From: Synchiropus splendidus
Taxonomy: Eukaryota > Chordata > Actinopteri > Syngnathiformes > Callionymidae
Reading direction: 5' to 3'
NCBI RefSeq assembly: GCF_027744825.2
Contig: NC_071342.1
Coordinates: 19,064,501 to 19,128,500, forward strand
DNA length: 64,000 nt
A program made the translations under genes and the position numbers. This document shows positions 26,201 through 39,499 of the stretch, in pieces. Positions within the stretch are counted from its first letter, which is position 1. Each line of letters begins with the position of its first letter. The notes under the pieces were generated by a model, which was not told where the DNA came from, did no database searches, and saw nothing but the letters and a program-made list of their open reading frames with translations.

Positions 26201-29200
26201 GATCCTTTTGGAGTGAGAATGTTTTTCATGCTGGGTTCCTGAGCAACTTGGGGCGAGTGGCACAAGATCCTCTGTGCAGATAAACAGTCTATCACAGAGC
26301 ACTAATGGACAAGCACTTCATTTACGTTTGACAGAATGTGAAGTCTAGTTTGAGTTATTTGTTGTGAGTAGTATTGCCACAAGAGATGTAATCAAAAAAG
26401 CAAAGTTACAGAATGAATCCATGATATAATGTGGTCACATTGAGGTACGGTGAATATTACACGCTACACATTGAAGACCAAGCTCAGTAGACTACTCATA
26501 CTTATGCGTTATGATTTCCACGTGTGACTGAAAACCCCCTCTCCATGTGTCTCTGTTTGAGGTTCAGTGTTTTCCTGCTTATTGACACTTTTTAACATTG
26601 AAAATATGTTACTGTAAATCCACAATTGTGTAACATACTATTAGCAGTCGGGAGAATGTTCTGCTGGTTTTTATCCCACTCAATTTCATTCAGGGACAGG
26701 AGGAGAAAAAAGGCAGAGGGTGTTCTCCACTCATCCGTGATAGATTTAGTCATAAATCTGTTGGATTAATACGCAGCCTCTCAAGGACTCTTGTGTTATA
26801 TGTTGTTGAAACACAGGAGTCACTTAAACCGGCACTCGAGGCACTATTTGTCTTCGGGTCTTATTCCCATAACGGCTATTGAAGCACACACAAACACACA
26901 AGATGAGGAAGGAGTGGAAACTGAGTTTGAATTATTGAATACTGTACGAACAAACTCTCACTGAAATCATGCATCTGTTTAATAAGAAAGGCATTTCGTC
27001 ACTCGGCCGTCCAGATGCCACATAAGATTTTCTTTGTTTTCACTTTTTAAAGGCTGGGTTTCTAATTGATCTCCCTGGGGAGCATATTTTACCATCCAAT
27101 GTAAAGGGAAATGAGCTATCTGCATGCTTCCTTTTCTGGTCTATTAAAGATGCCCCCAGAACAGATGCACTACTCTTTGCATGGAAATGGGCGCCCATTC
27201 ACCTCGTGGGTTACTATTCTATTGTCATTCAAGGTAGATCTTTTTCTTTCCACTCTCCATAAGGAGCCTCACCCTCAGAACATTAACATACAGGGCTGAT
27301 TTAAACTAGTATCAAATGTATTTGCATGAAAAATACTTTTGTTTTATTGTGTATTGTGCTTGAGGGCAGGTTGCAAATCATTTCTTAGGTAGTCTGATGG
27401 AAATGGCCTTTGGACATAAACACATGCACATCTTAAATATATTTTTGAAGTCTTGCTGCAGTAAAGGTTTTCCAGTCAAGTAGGTAGGAAGGTAGGAAGA
27501 TCACCTGAAGAGATGCAGGCTGTACATAGAAGAGCACAAGGTGCCTCAGCAGAGGTGGAAAATCCAGAAGAATACAACTGATCTTTAGCATCATTTATGG
27601 TCAAACAGGCCATCAGAGATGCGGCCCTATAGCTTACAAATTTCTCTTGTGATGCACTGCTTTCATTTGAATTTGGCAAACGTGAATCTGATGGTCCCTC
27701 GATATGCGTGTTGTCAAACTCAATCATGTGAGCGGCCAAAATATTTACCCAGTCGAGTTACAGGGCAAACTGAAGTTGTTTTTATTAAACGGTCCACAAC
27801 AGGTTAGGAGCAGAAACGGCTTGTGATATCTCACTTCCAGACTGTCTTACATTGACACTTTGTAAGTGGACTTTTGTGTCCTACTCTGATGCCAAAGTCA
27901 GCCTTCCAGGTTGCATGATAAGGCGTAGATGTTTTGGTGGAGTCAAATGTTTCCACTCCCACGTCCAGGAGGTGCACAGGATTTATTTGGAAGTCACAAG
28001 GTGTAGACCTGTTCGATGCTTGTGAACCGTGATGGTTGTGCACGCAGCTTGGCAACAGGAGGATGGTAATGTTGAACGTATAATCTCACACCTGCACAAC
28101 ATCAGTGAATGCTCCACTTTACCTTACTGAAAAGTCCATTGAACTTCAGGCCGTGGTTAGAATACACAGAAACCAGACATATACAGCGCTTAAAACCTTT
28201 ACCTTTCTGACAAAACGTAAAGGGTGAACACATTCATCAATAAGTCCAGCCCAACCAAGGATGGTAAAGGCTACATCATAACTGTAACTAAGACTAAGAG
28301 ATGACTTATCTCGGGGGCATGTTACGATTGAATTTGTCCCGACAGTTGACTGTGGAAATGGTCAGGACTGACAGTCTATGTTAAACATACTCAATGTTTA
28401 TAATCTAATGTGGAGGGACAGCTGAACGTCCTGATCTAAACTGTGACATAGAACGGAATGTCGCCAGACAAGAAGCGTTTGGACAGAGAAACATGGAAGC
28501 AAAGGGATGAGTTTTGACATTTATTCAATTGATGACAGTAAAAATACTACTTTTTTTCTGAGGAGTAAATATGTTTCACATCCATTTGTCCGTTGCTTCA
28601 TTCATGTGTCTAGGTGGCGAACTTCACTTCTGTGAGCAGCAATTGTGTTCTGGTCCTTTACTGTAGTTATTTCTTTCAGGATTCTTCAGTAAAAAAATAA
28701 AAATAAAAACACCACCATCAATATGTCCATTTCCTTTGTTGTGATGATCACAAGATTCCTGGCTTGGAGAACTAGCATCTAGATCAGGTGCTGGGACAGA
28801 ATCATTATGTGTGAGGTTCAGTGGGTTGAGATTATTGGTTCCCACCGTAATTGTAATGACCAACGACTAATTTATTTATTCAATAATTTATTTTGAATCT
28901 CCACGTGTGGTGTCTCTGACAGAAGAAATCATTTGAGATTTTGGAAATCCTCATGTGTGGCCCCGTTTTCCCGTCAAAGTGGATGAAGCCACAGCCTCAT
29001 CTATTGCCAAACAGCGTGTGCATATTTTGGAAGACAGATGGAAGGCATTGTGACTGAAGTGGTGCTCTATATACCAAGTGACACAACAGTTTATACAAAG
29101 TCAAGGGAGCAGCAACCCGAACCTCAGTCTTTCTTTTACACCGTGTCCGACCCACTGCGTCAGGATACCCTGCAGAAGGCGAAACGTGCTTCAGTCTGGC

Positions 29201-32200
29201 TTCGGTATTGTTCCGGAACACAAAACACATGAAAATACTCGTTCTTTCATGACTTGGGACTGAGAATGTGTATTTATATTCACTTAAATTTTGCATTGAC
29301 TATGTCTAGTTGTGTCTAGTTATTTGGCCTTTATGCTTCAAATTTGACACATGCTGTAGATAAATAATCTTATCTCTGTTTGTTTCTTTTTTAAATTATT
29401 TTTTTTTAGCTCAAACTAAATTGTTTCTCTTGCTTCAAAGGAATGTCTGGCTAGGCTAACTTGCAAATTGGCAAAAGTCAAAAGCACTTTAATAGGGTTC
29501 TCTGCCTGCAGCAACTGAGCAGATGCTGGAAAGCAAAGCAAAGTTTTCTCTCCACAATAGAGTCCGTGAAGTGACAAATGCAGTGATAAAACGCAGTGCG
29601 AGAAAACACTGACAGTTTGCTGAATGAGCTCATCCTGCCTCTTAGTTGAAGGCAGTGCTTGCCTCTCTGATGGGTATGATTGATGCAGGTCAGCGCGCCT
29701 TCAGTGAAGCCTCAACTTGGCGTTGCTGATGTTTGTTGAAAGCTCTCTTTGTCAGTGGACAGACATTGTGGTAACATGAGTGGCACCACGCTGACTCATC
29801 AAACTCCTGATTTCATGACATCAACCTGAGTCGCTCCGGTTCTTTTTTCAAGTCCTGTCATCCAATATTTACAGCAAGCATTTTAATATTCATATTGTTC
29901 GCTTGTCGCTGCTCAGGTAGTCTGCGTACAGAGCACCATCCACACAGCCATGAAGCCGCTTTTTCGCACCGTGAAAGTAAAAGCTGTGATTCACAACAGG
30001 CCTGAAATTGAAGTCCTGACATTGCCCGCCCTACTGAATCAGCTCTCCGATGGACGAGATGTCTCGAGATGTCATCCACATAATAAACAGGGCTTTGGCC
30101 TATATCACCTTCCCCGTCTTAAGCCTGAGGCCTCAGGGCAGGTGCAGGCCGAGTCGCTGTCTGAGACGCACAACCCCTATTGATCCGGCAGGGATAGATG
30201 TCTCTCCGTGGCTGATTTAGTACCGAGCTGCTTTTTCCTAAAAGGTAGAGGCAGAGCAGTATATAGATCCTCCACTGCATATATTCCTTTGTTGTACCCA
30301 ATCCTTATTTATATTCCAACACCTCTTCAAAGTCTAGTTTCTTTGGTGAGAGTGAACTGCTTTCCAAGTTAAAAGGGCCTGAAACTTTGCGTTGACACCA
30401 AAACACTGGTCTCATACTCATTTATAAATTTGCCTTTTGGCTCCTATAATTGTGTAAGAACCTCAGGTGTTGCAGTGCATTTGACCAACTTGCCACTAGA
30501 CCTTAAAATTGTGTTGCAAAATCAGCAATAATTCAACCTCCAAACTTCGTTTTGGTACCAACATTATCGTGGCAGTAACAAGGTGTAAGAACACCTTCAA
30601 CAATAGTTCTTTTATTATTATTAAAAATGACACTTGTGAAGGATCTACGTCATGTTTCGGAGGTGGGGGAATCTCGGGTTTTGCCCTCTTTAAAGATGTG
30701 GGAGCCACAGAACACGCTGCCACTTCACAGAAGATGTTACACCTGCTGTGTGCAATGAAAACACAGCTAACATAAGTGTAGGCGGCTGTTCTAGAGGTTG
30801 TAACTAGAATGCAGTGTTCACTTCTTTGTGTGTGACGGATGAAGAAGAGAACAGATAATATAAATAAATAATAAGTAAAAATGTAGATTTCCTGTTACGT
30901 GACAATTCAGGATGTAAACTGCACAGAACTAATCTCAACTCAACCATGGACCTTCAGGAGATGTCGCCGACAGGCTATGAAGTGCTTCAGGAAACCCTGG
31001 CAGAGAGAGAATTACAAGAGGGGGAAAACAAAATAACTAGGCAGTTTTACACCAGATTGAAGCTCTCCTGTAAATGTTGGTTTCATTTTTTTCTTTTCTT
31101 GGTCACTAAGCCCTAGATGCAGGACAGATTTGCTCTCCTGCCATAAGGTTTTCCTGTTAGGACTGATAGTTCATGCCACATGAGCTCTTGTGGTGTTTTG
31201 TTCTTGTCATTCCTGGGGCAGATTTCATACTGTAATACTTTAAAACTGTTTTATTTGACACCTAGTCAAACAAAGAAGACACGCTGCCTTTTGTTCAAAC
31301 CAAGACACGTCGGATGTAATTGCAATAAAAACAACATCAGTCATATTTACACTGGGGATTAGAGTGTGCATGTTCTCAAGGCAAATACATAGCATCATGT
31401 CCCTCAGCCATTGAGCACGTGTGGCATAGCATCCCTCCTCCTCATGCGTGGCCAAAAGTAAACCAAATGGAAGCACTTACATATTTCAGTTTAAAATTAG
31501 ATTCAAGTCCTTGAATGTTGTTTACACCTTTTTCGTAGAGGCAAACCAAAACATTGGAGTTTCCAGGGTGAAAAAGAGGTTTGGGGGACAGTGCGGTAGA
31601 GGGATGGGAGCTGGAGAGATGACTCCTGCAGCCCATCGCTCTTGTCATGGGAGCAGTGTTGCAGAGTGAAGAAAGGGGGGAGGAAGGGCGTTAATGTGCT
31701 CTGTATCATTCATAACAGTAATACTGGCATCACTTGCTGCTAAATAGCATCATTTGTCAAAGAAAAGGGCTCGGTGCCACACTGTTACTGATAAGCACTT
31801 GAAGGATACCTGCACTCCCTGTATATGGCTACACTTGTGAGGACTGTTAGTGGGGAAACTTCGCCTCAAACTTGTTTTTCCAGGGTGATATCGTCTGAAT
31901 TATAAATGACATGCACTCTAGATGAATGAAAAATAGCAGTTAGTACTGCAGCCTGGCAGCCATGCTTCAAGTTGGGACCTTGAACCAGGGTTTGGACAGC
32001 TCTTCACGCGGTCTTTGGCTGAACTTGTCTTGAAGCAACTTGCCGTCGTTCTGTGTAGTTTGCTTTTCTAGTTTCCGTCCACTGTATGATGTGTGAGTGT
32101 TATCAGAGTGCAATAGACTTCAGCCCCCTGTGACCTTAGGATGTCTGGAATAAGCATGTTCTTTTACTGAAGCCTCTCGAATGTACCTCATTTTCTCTTC

Positions 32201-35200
32201 ATAATTTCATGATTTTGAATATAGGCATAATTCGTATATTACAGCTAATCTCCAAACCTTGTTGGTTTTTCATTGCATCAGTCTTCATTGTTTATTTCAT
32301 GATGAAGAGCTGCAAAGTGCAAGGAAATCCCTGGAAGGTTCCCTGGAAAACAAGAGTGTACTAGAAAAGCATTTGAGGATTGCAGAGCTTTTCCAGCAGC
32401 ACTTTTCCTCCCACATTGAAATTTTGTGAAGTGGTGTTATTAAACATGCTCGACTATACACACAGCCCAAGGAAGTTTGCGCAGCAGCTCACCACCATTA
32501 TTAGGTTTGTGAATCTAGGGCCATGATTCTGGACCTGTGGGTCAGAACCTAAATTGTATCTGTTTCTGGTCGCAAATTATCTGCTTTTATTTTGTCAAAA
32601 TGTGTGCGCATATAAGGTTCCGAGTGCATTGTTTTCATAACACTTCAGTTCATGACTTCCTTATTTTCATATCAGGGTGTTATTCAGAGTGAACTCTCCA
32701 TTACCATTTTAGCAGAATGTAAAGTCAAGATGGTAATTAGTAGCTTATTATCAATAATAAGTCGCTAATACGCTGCTTAACTCATACTCACAAGTATAAG
32801 TCGTATGATTAATGAAGTGTTTCTCTTATCACCTGTCAGCTATTGATATAAGTTCACTCTATATGGACAACAAACTGCCATGTTTTGCCACAACATCGAA
32901 TCAAGGTTGATCTCCACTGTTCATGCCAAGACTGCGATGCAAAAAATTATTCTTGACAGGCAAGTCCCAAAAATAAATCGGTTGCTTTTAAACTTGTTGA
33001 CATTGAAGGAGAGACTGTGAATGATGGTTAGGAGTGTAATGAACTGCCGTGTCTTTCAATGTGACCTTACAATCCCTTCTTCTCATAGGGAAATGGTTCG
33101 AACACCTTGTGACTAATGGGAGATTGTTGAACTAATGCTATGTTTGCAGAGAAATAAAAGATATGATGTGAAATTCCTCTGCGCTCTTCAAACCAGTCTG
33201 AGCGTCCTCTGTGGAATCCACTTTCATCTCACCAACTGAGAATACAGATGAAGAGTATTGGACACTTTTAAATTATTCACAGGCAACTGATCATCTCTCC
33301 TGGCACAGTCCCTGGCACACGTTTAGTTAGCTTTACCACACCCAGATTAATGAAGTGTAAAAAATAAGTAGAGAGCCGTTGAAACATCCACTTTCTCTGG
33401 GTGTAGAAGCAGATTTCAAACTTCAAATTCAAAGGCGTGGAACCAGTTTTGTCTCAAATCTTCTTCTTTCGCGATCGAACCCTGATATTTATGCGCGAAA
33501 AAGTGTCAGACCCAGATGAGTACGTGTTATTATTAATTATAGCGAGCATCAACCCATAAAGAGGCAGTCAAGAGCCGGAAGGGGAAGCCAGGGAAAAAAA
33601 AAAAAAAAAAGCAGCGGTTATTGATGACTCTGCGGTAAAATGCTCAATTTACACAGTCGTCACCCAAATTATATCTCATATTGAAAGGCGCTAAATTTGC
33701 ATAAATCTCATTAGACACAATGAGGTGGCTTCATAAATCGTTATATTAATTAGTCACTTTTGCCACCCTTTTACTGGAAAGTAGGGAGTATTAATAAAAT
33801 GTGAGGGCGTGTGATTGTAAAGCCTAATTGGTTGTTGTGTAAAGCTGTTGCTTTGCTGCTGCACGGGTGACAGCCTTGATTTAGTTTGGCCGCTGTCTTA
33901 TTTCTGAAGTACCTGCTGGCAGGGAGAGGGGGGATTGTCGTGCGTGCTCATCGTATGAGGTGCTGTGGATGGCAGGCGATCGGTGCTAGACGCCGGAAAC
34001 TACGTGTACAGTGCGGCTCCACACAAACCGGGCACTAAAGGGTCTGATCGCTGTCTGGGTGCACAACATAGTTCAAGCAACTTCTGAAAGTCCTAGAAGA
34101 CAGAGGTGTGCAGCTTCAGCTGCAGGAAAATGGTGCTGGGGAACAGGAGCGCAGGGCACTGGTCCGGGACTGGCAGTGTGTGCGGATGTTTTCGCCTTTA
34201 TTAGGCTGATCAACACCTGTTTTTGTTGACAGACAGGTTTGCTTAAAAGAATAATGCAGGCCTCTACAGTGACTGTTTCCACTGCTGTGATCTGGCAGCT
34301 GTGAAAACAGTGAAGAGGAAAGACGCTGATTTTTCCCAAGCTACTGAAGATCACCAGACCATTCATTGATCATTTCTGACGTTTTGATATGGACTTTACT
34401 GACTAAAATCTTCGCTCACTTTATTCAACGTGTTGTGAGAGCAGCGTGGATCGATGAACGCGCTCTGTGTTAGGCAGCCTGTTTCCGCTATTTCCTTGTA
34501 AAATAAACATGACAAGGCAAAGCTCTGTTCGACAAAATGTCTTGCCAACAATACATTTCTCCCATGAACCTCAAGCACAGGCTATATGGGCTGGAAAATC
34601 CATTCCCCTGGTCTTTCCCAGAGTTGGGAAAAACGCTTTCTCAGCTGTGTGGGATTCATATGAAAGATGAGCTTTGGGGTAGTTTGGGCAGTGTATGGGC
34701 AACTATGGAGGGTTCTTTCCTTTCTGTAAATAGCATGAGTGAAAGACGTGTTTAAGCGTATTTGCCTGTCCATTTTCCGTTGATCTTCAGTCACATCTGG
34801 CTCTGTATACATGGAATAAATGAATGGGATCAAGCATCCCCTCCTGGGTGGTTTTACACTAACTGGTAATGATCCCAGTTCTCGCGGGTCACAGGGTCTA
34901 ATAGTGATGCTCGTCCCCCTTCCTCACCTCAGCCTTTCCCTTCGTTGACACAGTCCAATGTGGTGCATGAGCCAGTGCGGTGCAACGCCGACGGTGGGTT
35001 TGATTAGCCAGCCTGTCTGAGGCATGTGTCTGTGATGAATGAGGTCCATGAACCGCAGCCGCTCCAATTAAAACCCGGCTTTTTTGTCTTCAATATATTA
35101 ATGTGTTTAGAGCCGCATGGGTCTGTGTGTGTGTGTGTGTCTTTACAGTATATGACTCACTTGGCGAGTGTGGCGGAGAGGCGTGTCCACTCATTGGTCC

Positions 35201-35326
35201 ATTTGAGAACTGCCAGTCTGAGATTATTGTTATTGTATTTGTAAGTGTATTGTATATTGTATTTGACAAGGGGCATCATCAAATTTTTATAATACATAGA
35301 TCAAAATAATAATGTTGGTAGTTTTG

Positions 35327-35355
35327 AAATAAAATAAAATAAAATAAAATAAAAA
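35327..35355. repeat. (AAAAT)n pentanucleotide repeat
   Basis: About five AAAAT units, 110 bp upstream of the acceptor of cdh23 coding exon 3. Confidence 0.9.
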
Positions 35356-35465
35356 TCTATGCAGTAGTATTTTGAATTAGACACGATCACTACTTCAGTA
35401 AATGTATTTGGAAGAGAGTCTGCTCTTTGAGTGAGGTACTTTTAACCCTACACTCTGTCTCACAG

Positions 35466-35608
35466 GTTCGTCTGTGGCCCAGCTGAAGGCGACGGACCCA
35501 GAAGGGGAGCCCCTCATATACGGGGTGTCGGGAGAGGAAGCAATGCGGTATTTTTCAGTCAACAAAGACACTGGAGTTGTCTGGCTACGACAGCAGCTGG
35601 ACCGGGAG
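35466..35608 (+). CDS. cdh23: Cadherin-23, coding exon 3: core of EC1
   Basis: This 143-nt exon enters in phase 1 (acceptor TCTCACAG|GTTCG) and ends in phase 0 (CTGGACCGGGAG|GTGAGG). It encodes GSSVAQLKATDPEGEPLIYG, VSGEEAMRYFSVNKDTGVVW and LRQQLDRE. Human CDH23 has the very similar VSGEEASRFFAV and DTGVVWLRQPLDRE, which makes the assignment secure. The LDRE motif supplies a calcium ligand of the EC1-EC2 site. The segment TDPEGEPL corresponds to D-x-D-x-D (positions 36, 38 and 40 of mature mammalian EC1), here D-x-E-x-E. No frame-disrupting change is seen. It is the first of three exons packed within 930 bp. Confidence 0.97.
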
Positions 35609-35857
35609 GTGAGGTTGACCAGCAGCTCTCTGCATTACCAAAGCAACAGCACTATAAAGAAGAAAACACACTCAAAACAATTTTTGGGGGGGAAAAAAGC
35701 AGATGGAATGCAAATGATCATATGATGAAAGAGAAGCGAAAAGTGTGCGGCGAGTAGTGGAGACAAAAGTAATTTGGGGTTGAGAGCAATTTTTGTGTTT
35801 TCACTGCTGGCGTCACATTAATGCGAAGTTTCTGCTGCTCTGTCTCCTGTTCATCAG
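35609..35857 (+). other. cdh23: cdh23 intron 3 (249 bp)
   Basis: Short intron between donor GTGAGG and acceptor CTCCTGTTCATCAG. It has a pyrimidine-rich 3' end (TTCTGCTGCTCTGTCTCCTG) and no other feature. Confidence 0.93.
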
Positions 35858-35905
35858 ACCAAGTCGGAGATGCAGGTTGAGTTCTACGTGAGTGACATCC
35901 AAGAG
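35858..35905 (+). CDS. cdh23: Cadherin-23, coding exon 4: 48-nt exon of EC1
   Basis: A 48-nt, phase 0-0 exon encoding TKSEMQVEFYVSDIQE. The human protein has TKSEFTVEFSVSDHQG at the same place and of the same length. The Asp of VSD aligns with D86 of mature mammalian EC1, a ligand of the tip calcium site. Acceptor is TTCATCAG|ACC and donor is CAAGAG|GTGAGA. Because its length is a multiple of three, skipping it would keep the frame but remove a strand of EC1. It is too short to stand out as an open reading frame and was found through homology and splice sites. Confidence 0.95.
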
Positions 35906-36302
35906 GTGAGAGACAACCTTTCAGAACCTGTGATGTGATGTATATCTTCACCTGTTCTAAACCTCAGTTTCCATTGAAAGATTTTTCTACCTGTTTACTT
36001 GAAAAGAGCTAACAACCCGAGGCAATGCTGTATTACTCCAAGGCTCTTACCATGTAGTTGTTTTGGTGGAAGCATGTGTTAACTACTTTTGTTAGGAATA
36101 AAACTCAACAAGTAACCACAGTGGACCTTAAGCTAAAAGAAATCCCTTGACACTATTAAAACATTAGCCACAGTCAGTCGTATAAATCCCGGTTGTTTCC
36201 GTCCCCGTGTCTCAGTTGGTCAGCGTCACATTTACAGTAGCTACAGCAACGCAAGCGTGTGTTTAAGTACCTTTGGAGCCAACAGAATGTGTCGTCCCTT
36301 AG
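35906..36302 (+). other. cdh23: cdh23 intron 4 (397 bp)
   Basis: Short intron between donor GTGAGA and acceptor GTCGTCCCTTAG. The pyrimidine tract is short compared with the other acceptors. Nothing else is recognised in it. Confidence 0.93.
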
Positions 36303-36395
36303 GTGGTGAAAGACACCGTAAACATCCAGATCGGGGACGTGAACGACAACGCGCCGATCTTCCACGGCCAGCCGTACACCGTCCACATCCCAGAG
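36303..36395 (+). CDS. cdh23: Cadherin-23, coding exon 5: end of EC1, linker and start of EC2
   Basis: This 93-nt, phase 0-0 exon encodes VVKDTVNIQIGDVNDNAP then IFHGQPYTVHIPE. The DVNDNAP motif is the canonical calcium-binding linker between cadherin repeats; its first Asp aligns with D101 of mature human CDH23, a position reported to be altered in recessive deafness (recalled, not checked). The final PYTVHIPE is the first strand of EC2, with the glutamate that begins the next calcium motif. Acceptor is CCCTTAG|GTG and donor is CCAGAG|GTGAGA. The protein should continue with EC2 in the next exon, which is not in this window. The EC1-EC2 reading frame is intact. Confidence 0.97.
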
Positions 36396-39300
36396 GTGAG
36401 ACTTGAATTTACTGCCGTGGCAAGCTGCAACATCCAGACTGGCTGTAAAATAACCAACGTGTATATCAGCGGTTGTGATGGCCTTTTATTTAACAGCCCA
36501 ACCTTTCCCCGCTGAAGGTTCAACCGAAAGGACAATGCATCATGTTCGACCCTCCCAAAAAAAGCGTCGTAATTTATTGGTTTATGAACATAAAAATGCT
36601 AATGACAGTGGGGGAACAATGTGTCATGAAAGAGCTGCTCTCACATCAACAGAGATTTGCATTCTGGAAGACAGGAGTTTCATCAGAAATGGAAGAAGCA
36701 GACCAGGAAAGGAACTATTTTGAGATGCGTAGTTTGTTATTATTTATTCAAGTACATGGTCTGGTGATATGTGATTCAGCTCTGGTTCACTTAGTTGTCT
36801 CCTGGCTTTGACTGAGTTTGCAAAGCCAGTGCTATTGGGAAGTTAAACTCCCTACAGTAAAGTCTTCAATCTCTTTTCTTCACTGTCTCCTGCACCTCCA
36901 TGTCCTCTGTCTGGATCTGCTACCTCCCTCCTTCCTCTCTTCTTAGTGCCCTCTGCCTCATCTAATCCTTGATATGAAGTAATTGCGGAGTGGAGGATTG
37001 CAAAAAGGGGCTGGAATACACACATGCGCAACGCTTATATGTTGTGTTGTGTTTTTATTGAGCACCAAATCTTCAAAGCCACTGGCGTTTTCTCTCTCCC
37101 AGCCATTTAGTAAGAGAGAAAGAGCGAGAGGGTGTTTAGATGTTGCTCACTGTTTCCTCAATGTTTCGACTGGTCTGTTCCAGACCACCCACAAGGGACA
37201 GTTCTCCTCGGCCAGCGTAACCATCACTCAGTTGTTTGGGGCACTACACAATTTCGAAGCTCTCGAAACAATAGGCTTCAGTTGAGCCTGTAGAAAGCTA
37301 TTAAACAGAGCTGTGTTTGACCCTCATTCTGTGACATATCATTTGTTTCCATGCATCACTGACTGAATTACCGCTCACGACTGCACGGCCTCCAAATAGC
37401 AAACAAATTCAGGCTGTGAGGTTTGGACTGGCAATAAGTAGAGTCCATTTGAAGCATCAACAGGAGCGTGTCTACAGATTGGATTTGACCTGGTCCAGGG
37501 GCCACATTTGGCCCCCTCAGTTATCCTCATGAAGATACTGTCATTCAGTGCATGATGTATTGTTATTATTATTATATTTCTTTTTATATGAACACAATTT
37601 CCCTTTGTTTTTTTCATTTCAACTTGTAGTTGTTTTTTTTTTATTATAATATTTATGTTTTATCATACAATGCATTTAGTTTTGTAATTTATTTACCCAT
37701 ATATTCAATCACATAATATAATGATTATAAAATAATGTAGTAATTCAGATTAATCGTGTCAAAAATCTCACTTTCTTTTGTCATTTTTGTGCCCTAATTC
37801 CTCTCACACATAAATATTCACTGTTTCTTTTGCTTATTTATTATTACACTACATGTAAAATAATGCAACTTCTGTCATAATATATATATATATATACATA
37901 GAAGAAGGCGTCACACTTTTGCATGTTTTATTGGACACCACCTCACGACAGTATTGCATGTCCCTCATCTGAATCTCATGTTATTATTCACCTGTTGGTT
38001 AAATTGATTTTGTAAATAAGAGTACAGCTGGAATCCGTGTGCATATAAGCAGGAGCATCTCTATCCACGCTCAGGGAAACAGTCATAGTTTAAGTTTGGC
38101 ACTTCATGATGATCCTCAGTGGAGCTGAAAGGAGAACCATCTCAGAATGTGTGGGGAAGGGAACGTGGCAGCCAGTCTTGGAAAAGGTAGCTGCCAAAAG
38201 GAAGATGTGGGTCATTAAAAAAACACTTGTTGGGACTGAGATAAACTATATTATGACCCAATTTCCATGAGGGTGTTTGAAGCATCTGAATGGCGATTGT
38301 GCTTAAATTCAGTCGAGGAAACGTGATGGCGATCTGATCACATGACTCAGTCGAGCATTCCATGAACAGGAATATCCTCCTGGTCTGCTTTCATTGGACT
38401 ACACTGTTTTATAAGGGCAGAGGTTTGAGGCCTTGCCTTTATCCTGCCACTCTATAATAGTGAGTCTCATAAATGGCGGCTGGTGTGTAGATGTGATTTT
38501 GCGTTTATGCATGGTATACAATTACCTTGGAATCACCTGACAAGGTTCTGCTACGTCAAGGACGGTTATAATGAGACAGAAACCCCCAGTAAAGGGAAGG
38601 TGCGATCAGTGTAATATCAGCTGTTGTTCGCATGTTCATAATAAGCCTGGGTTTTATTCTATCTGGCTGGTTTCTGACACTCGGCTACAGTTTTTTCTAA
38701 AGGAAACCTGTCTGAGAGGATGTTGTGAAACCAAGGCTGTCGCATGATAGAGAGCCTTCTTCCAAGTGTTTTTCTCCCGGATATTTGAGGAGACTTTTAA
38801 TGAGTCTGAACAGCGACGATGTTTGTACCGGCGGAACAATCGAAACCTACTGCTTCCTCTTTCACTGTCCTTATCTTGTTTCCACACGGCTTCTGTCGCG
38901 AGGATTTTTACGGCATCATTACCGTCATGAACTCACCTGACCGCCGGCCGACCAGGCGTCTATCCATCACGCTGACTGTTTGAATGGACACATCCTAGCT
39001 AGCAAAAAATAATACACTTTTTTTTGGTAAACTGAGAGCAGCAGGAACAGAGGAGGTTCAGTTAAGAATGTTTTCTGGATGAGAGACATGAGAGAATTTA
39101 AAGTTCTGCAGTGAGCACATGAAGAAATGTGAGCGTGGAGGTGAACTACACACTGGAGAGCGCGTGTGTACGGCGCGCGTGTGTGTGTGTGTAAATGTCG
39201 TTTTAATTTGCCGAGCCATAAAGAGGGTGAAGGGGAGCAGGTGGGCTGCGAGCGTTTCCTCTGTCTGTGCTAATGAGCTGACCAGATTTACAGCATCCAC

Positions 39301-39499
39301 ACCGTCCGCCAGCAGCACACAGAAAGACCAGCCACTCTCACCAGGAATAATGTTTGGATTGAACAGCAGATGGGCAACAACCGGATTCCGTTATTGGTTC
39401 GGATGATGAAGCGTAATGAGGAGAGGTTTTAACATTCCACTGCTCTTTGGACAAATCGACTGGTATTTGATAACTGTTTGCCAAATATGTGATGTATTC

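Larger units (their letters stand above)
9032..35465 (+). other. cdh23: cdh23 intron 2 (26,434 bp)
   Basis: A very large intron between donor GTAAGT and acceptor CTGTCTCACAG. Its first 8.3 kb hold TA and GT microsatellites, the repeat units at 10801-10924 and 12333-12580, an antisense LINE fragment at 14486-14828 and a hAT-like element at 16813 to about 17294. From about 17.3 to 35.3 kb I recognise no repeat family, RNA gene or exon, only short simple repeats (GT near 24657 and 35122, AAAAT at 35327, a poly(A) run at about 33594-33610). Open frames in it, including a 202-codon one on the minus strand at 24317-24925, show no recognisable domain. Candidate conserved non-coding stretches are given as findings. 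Confidence 0.85.

Noticed and set aside
36174..36386. Open frame on the minus strand over cdh23 exon 5
   Set aside because: It is the reverse of the coding exon, whose + strand translation matches cadherin-23 precisely.
37475..37530. CAGATTGGATTTGACCTGG followed by GGGGCCACATTTGGCC, similar to hAT ends
   Set aside because: Only one end is visible, with no matching right end or target duplication, so it was not called as an element.
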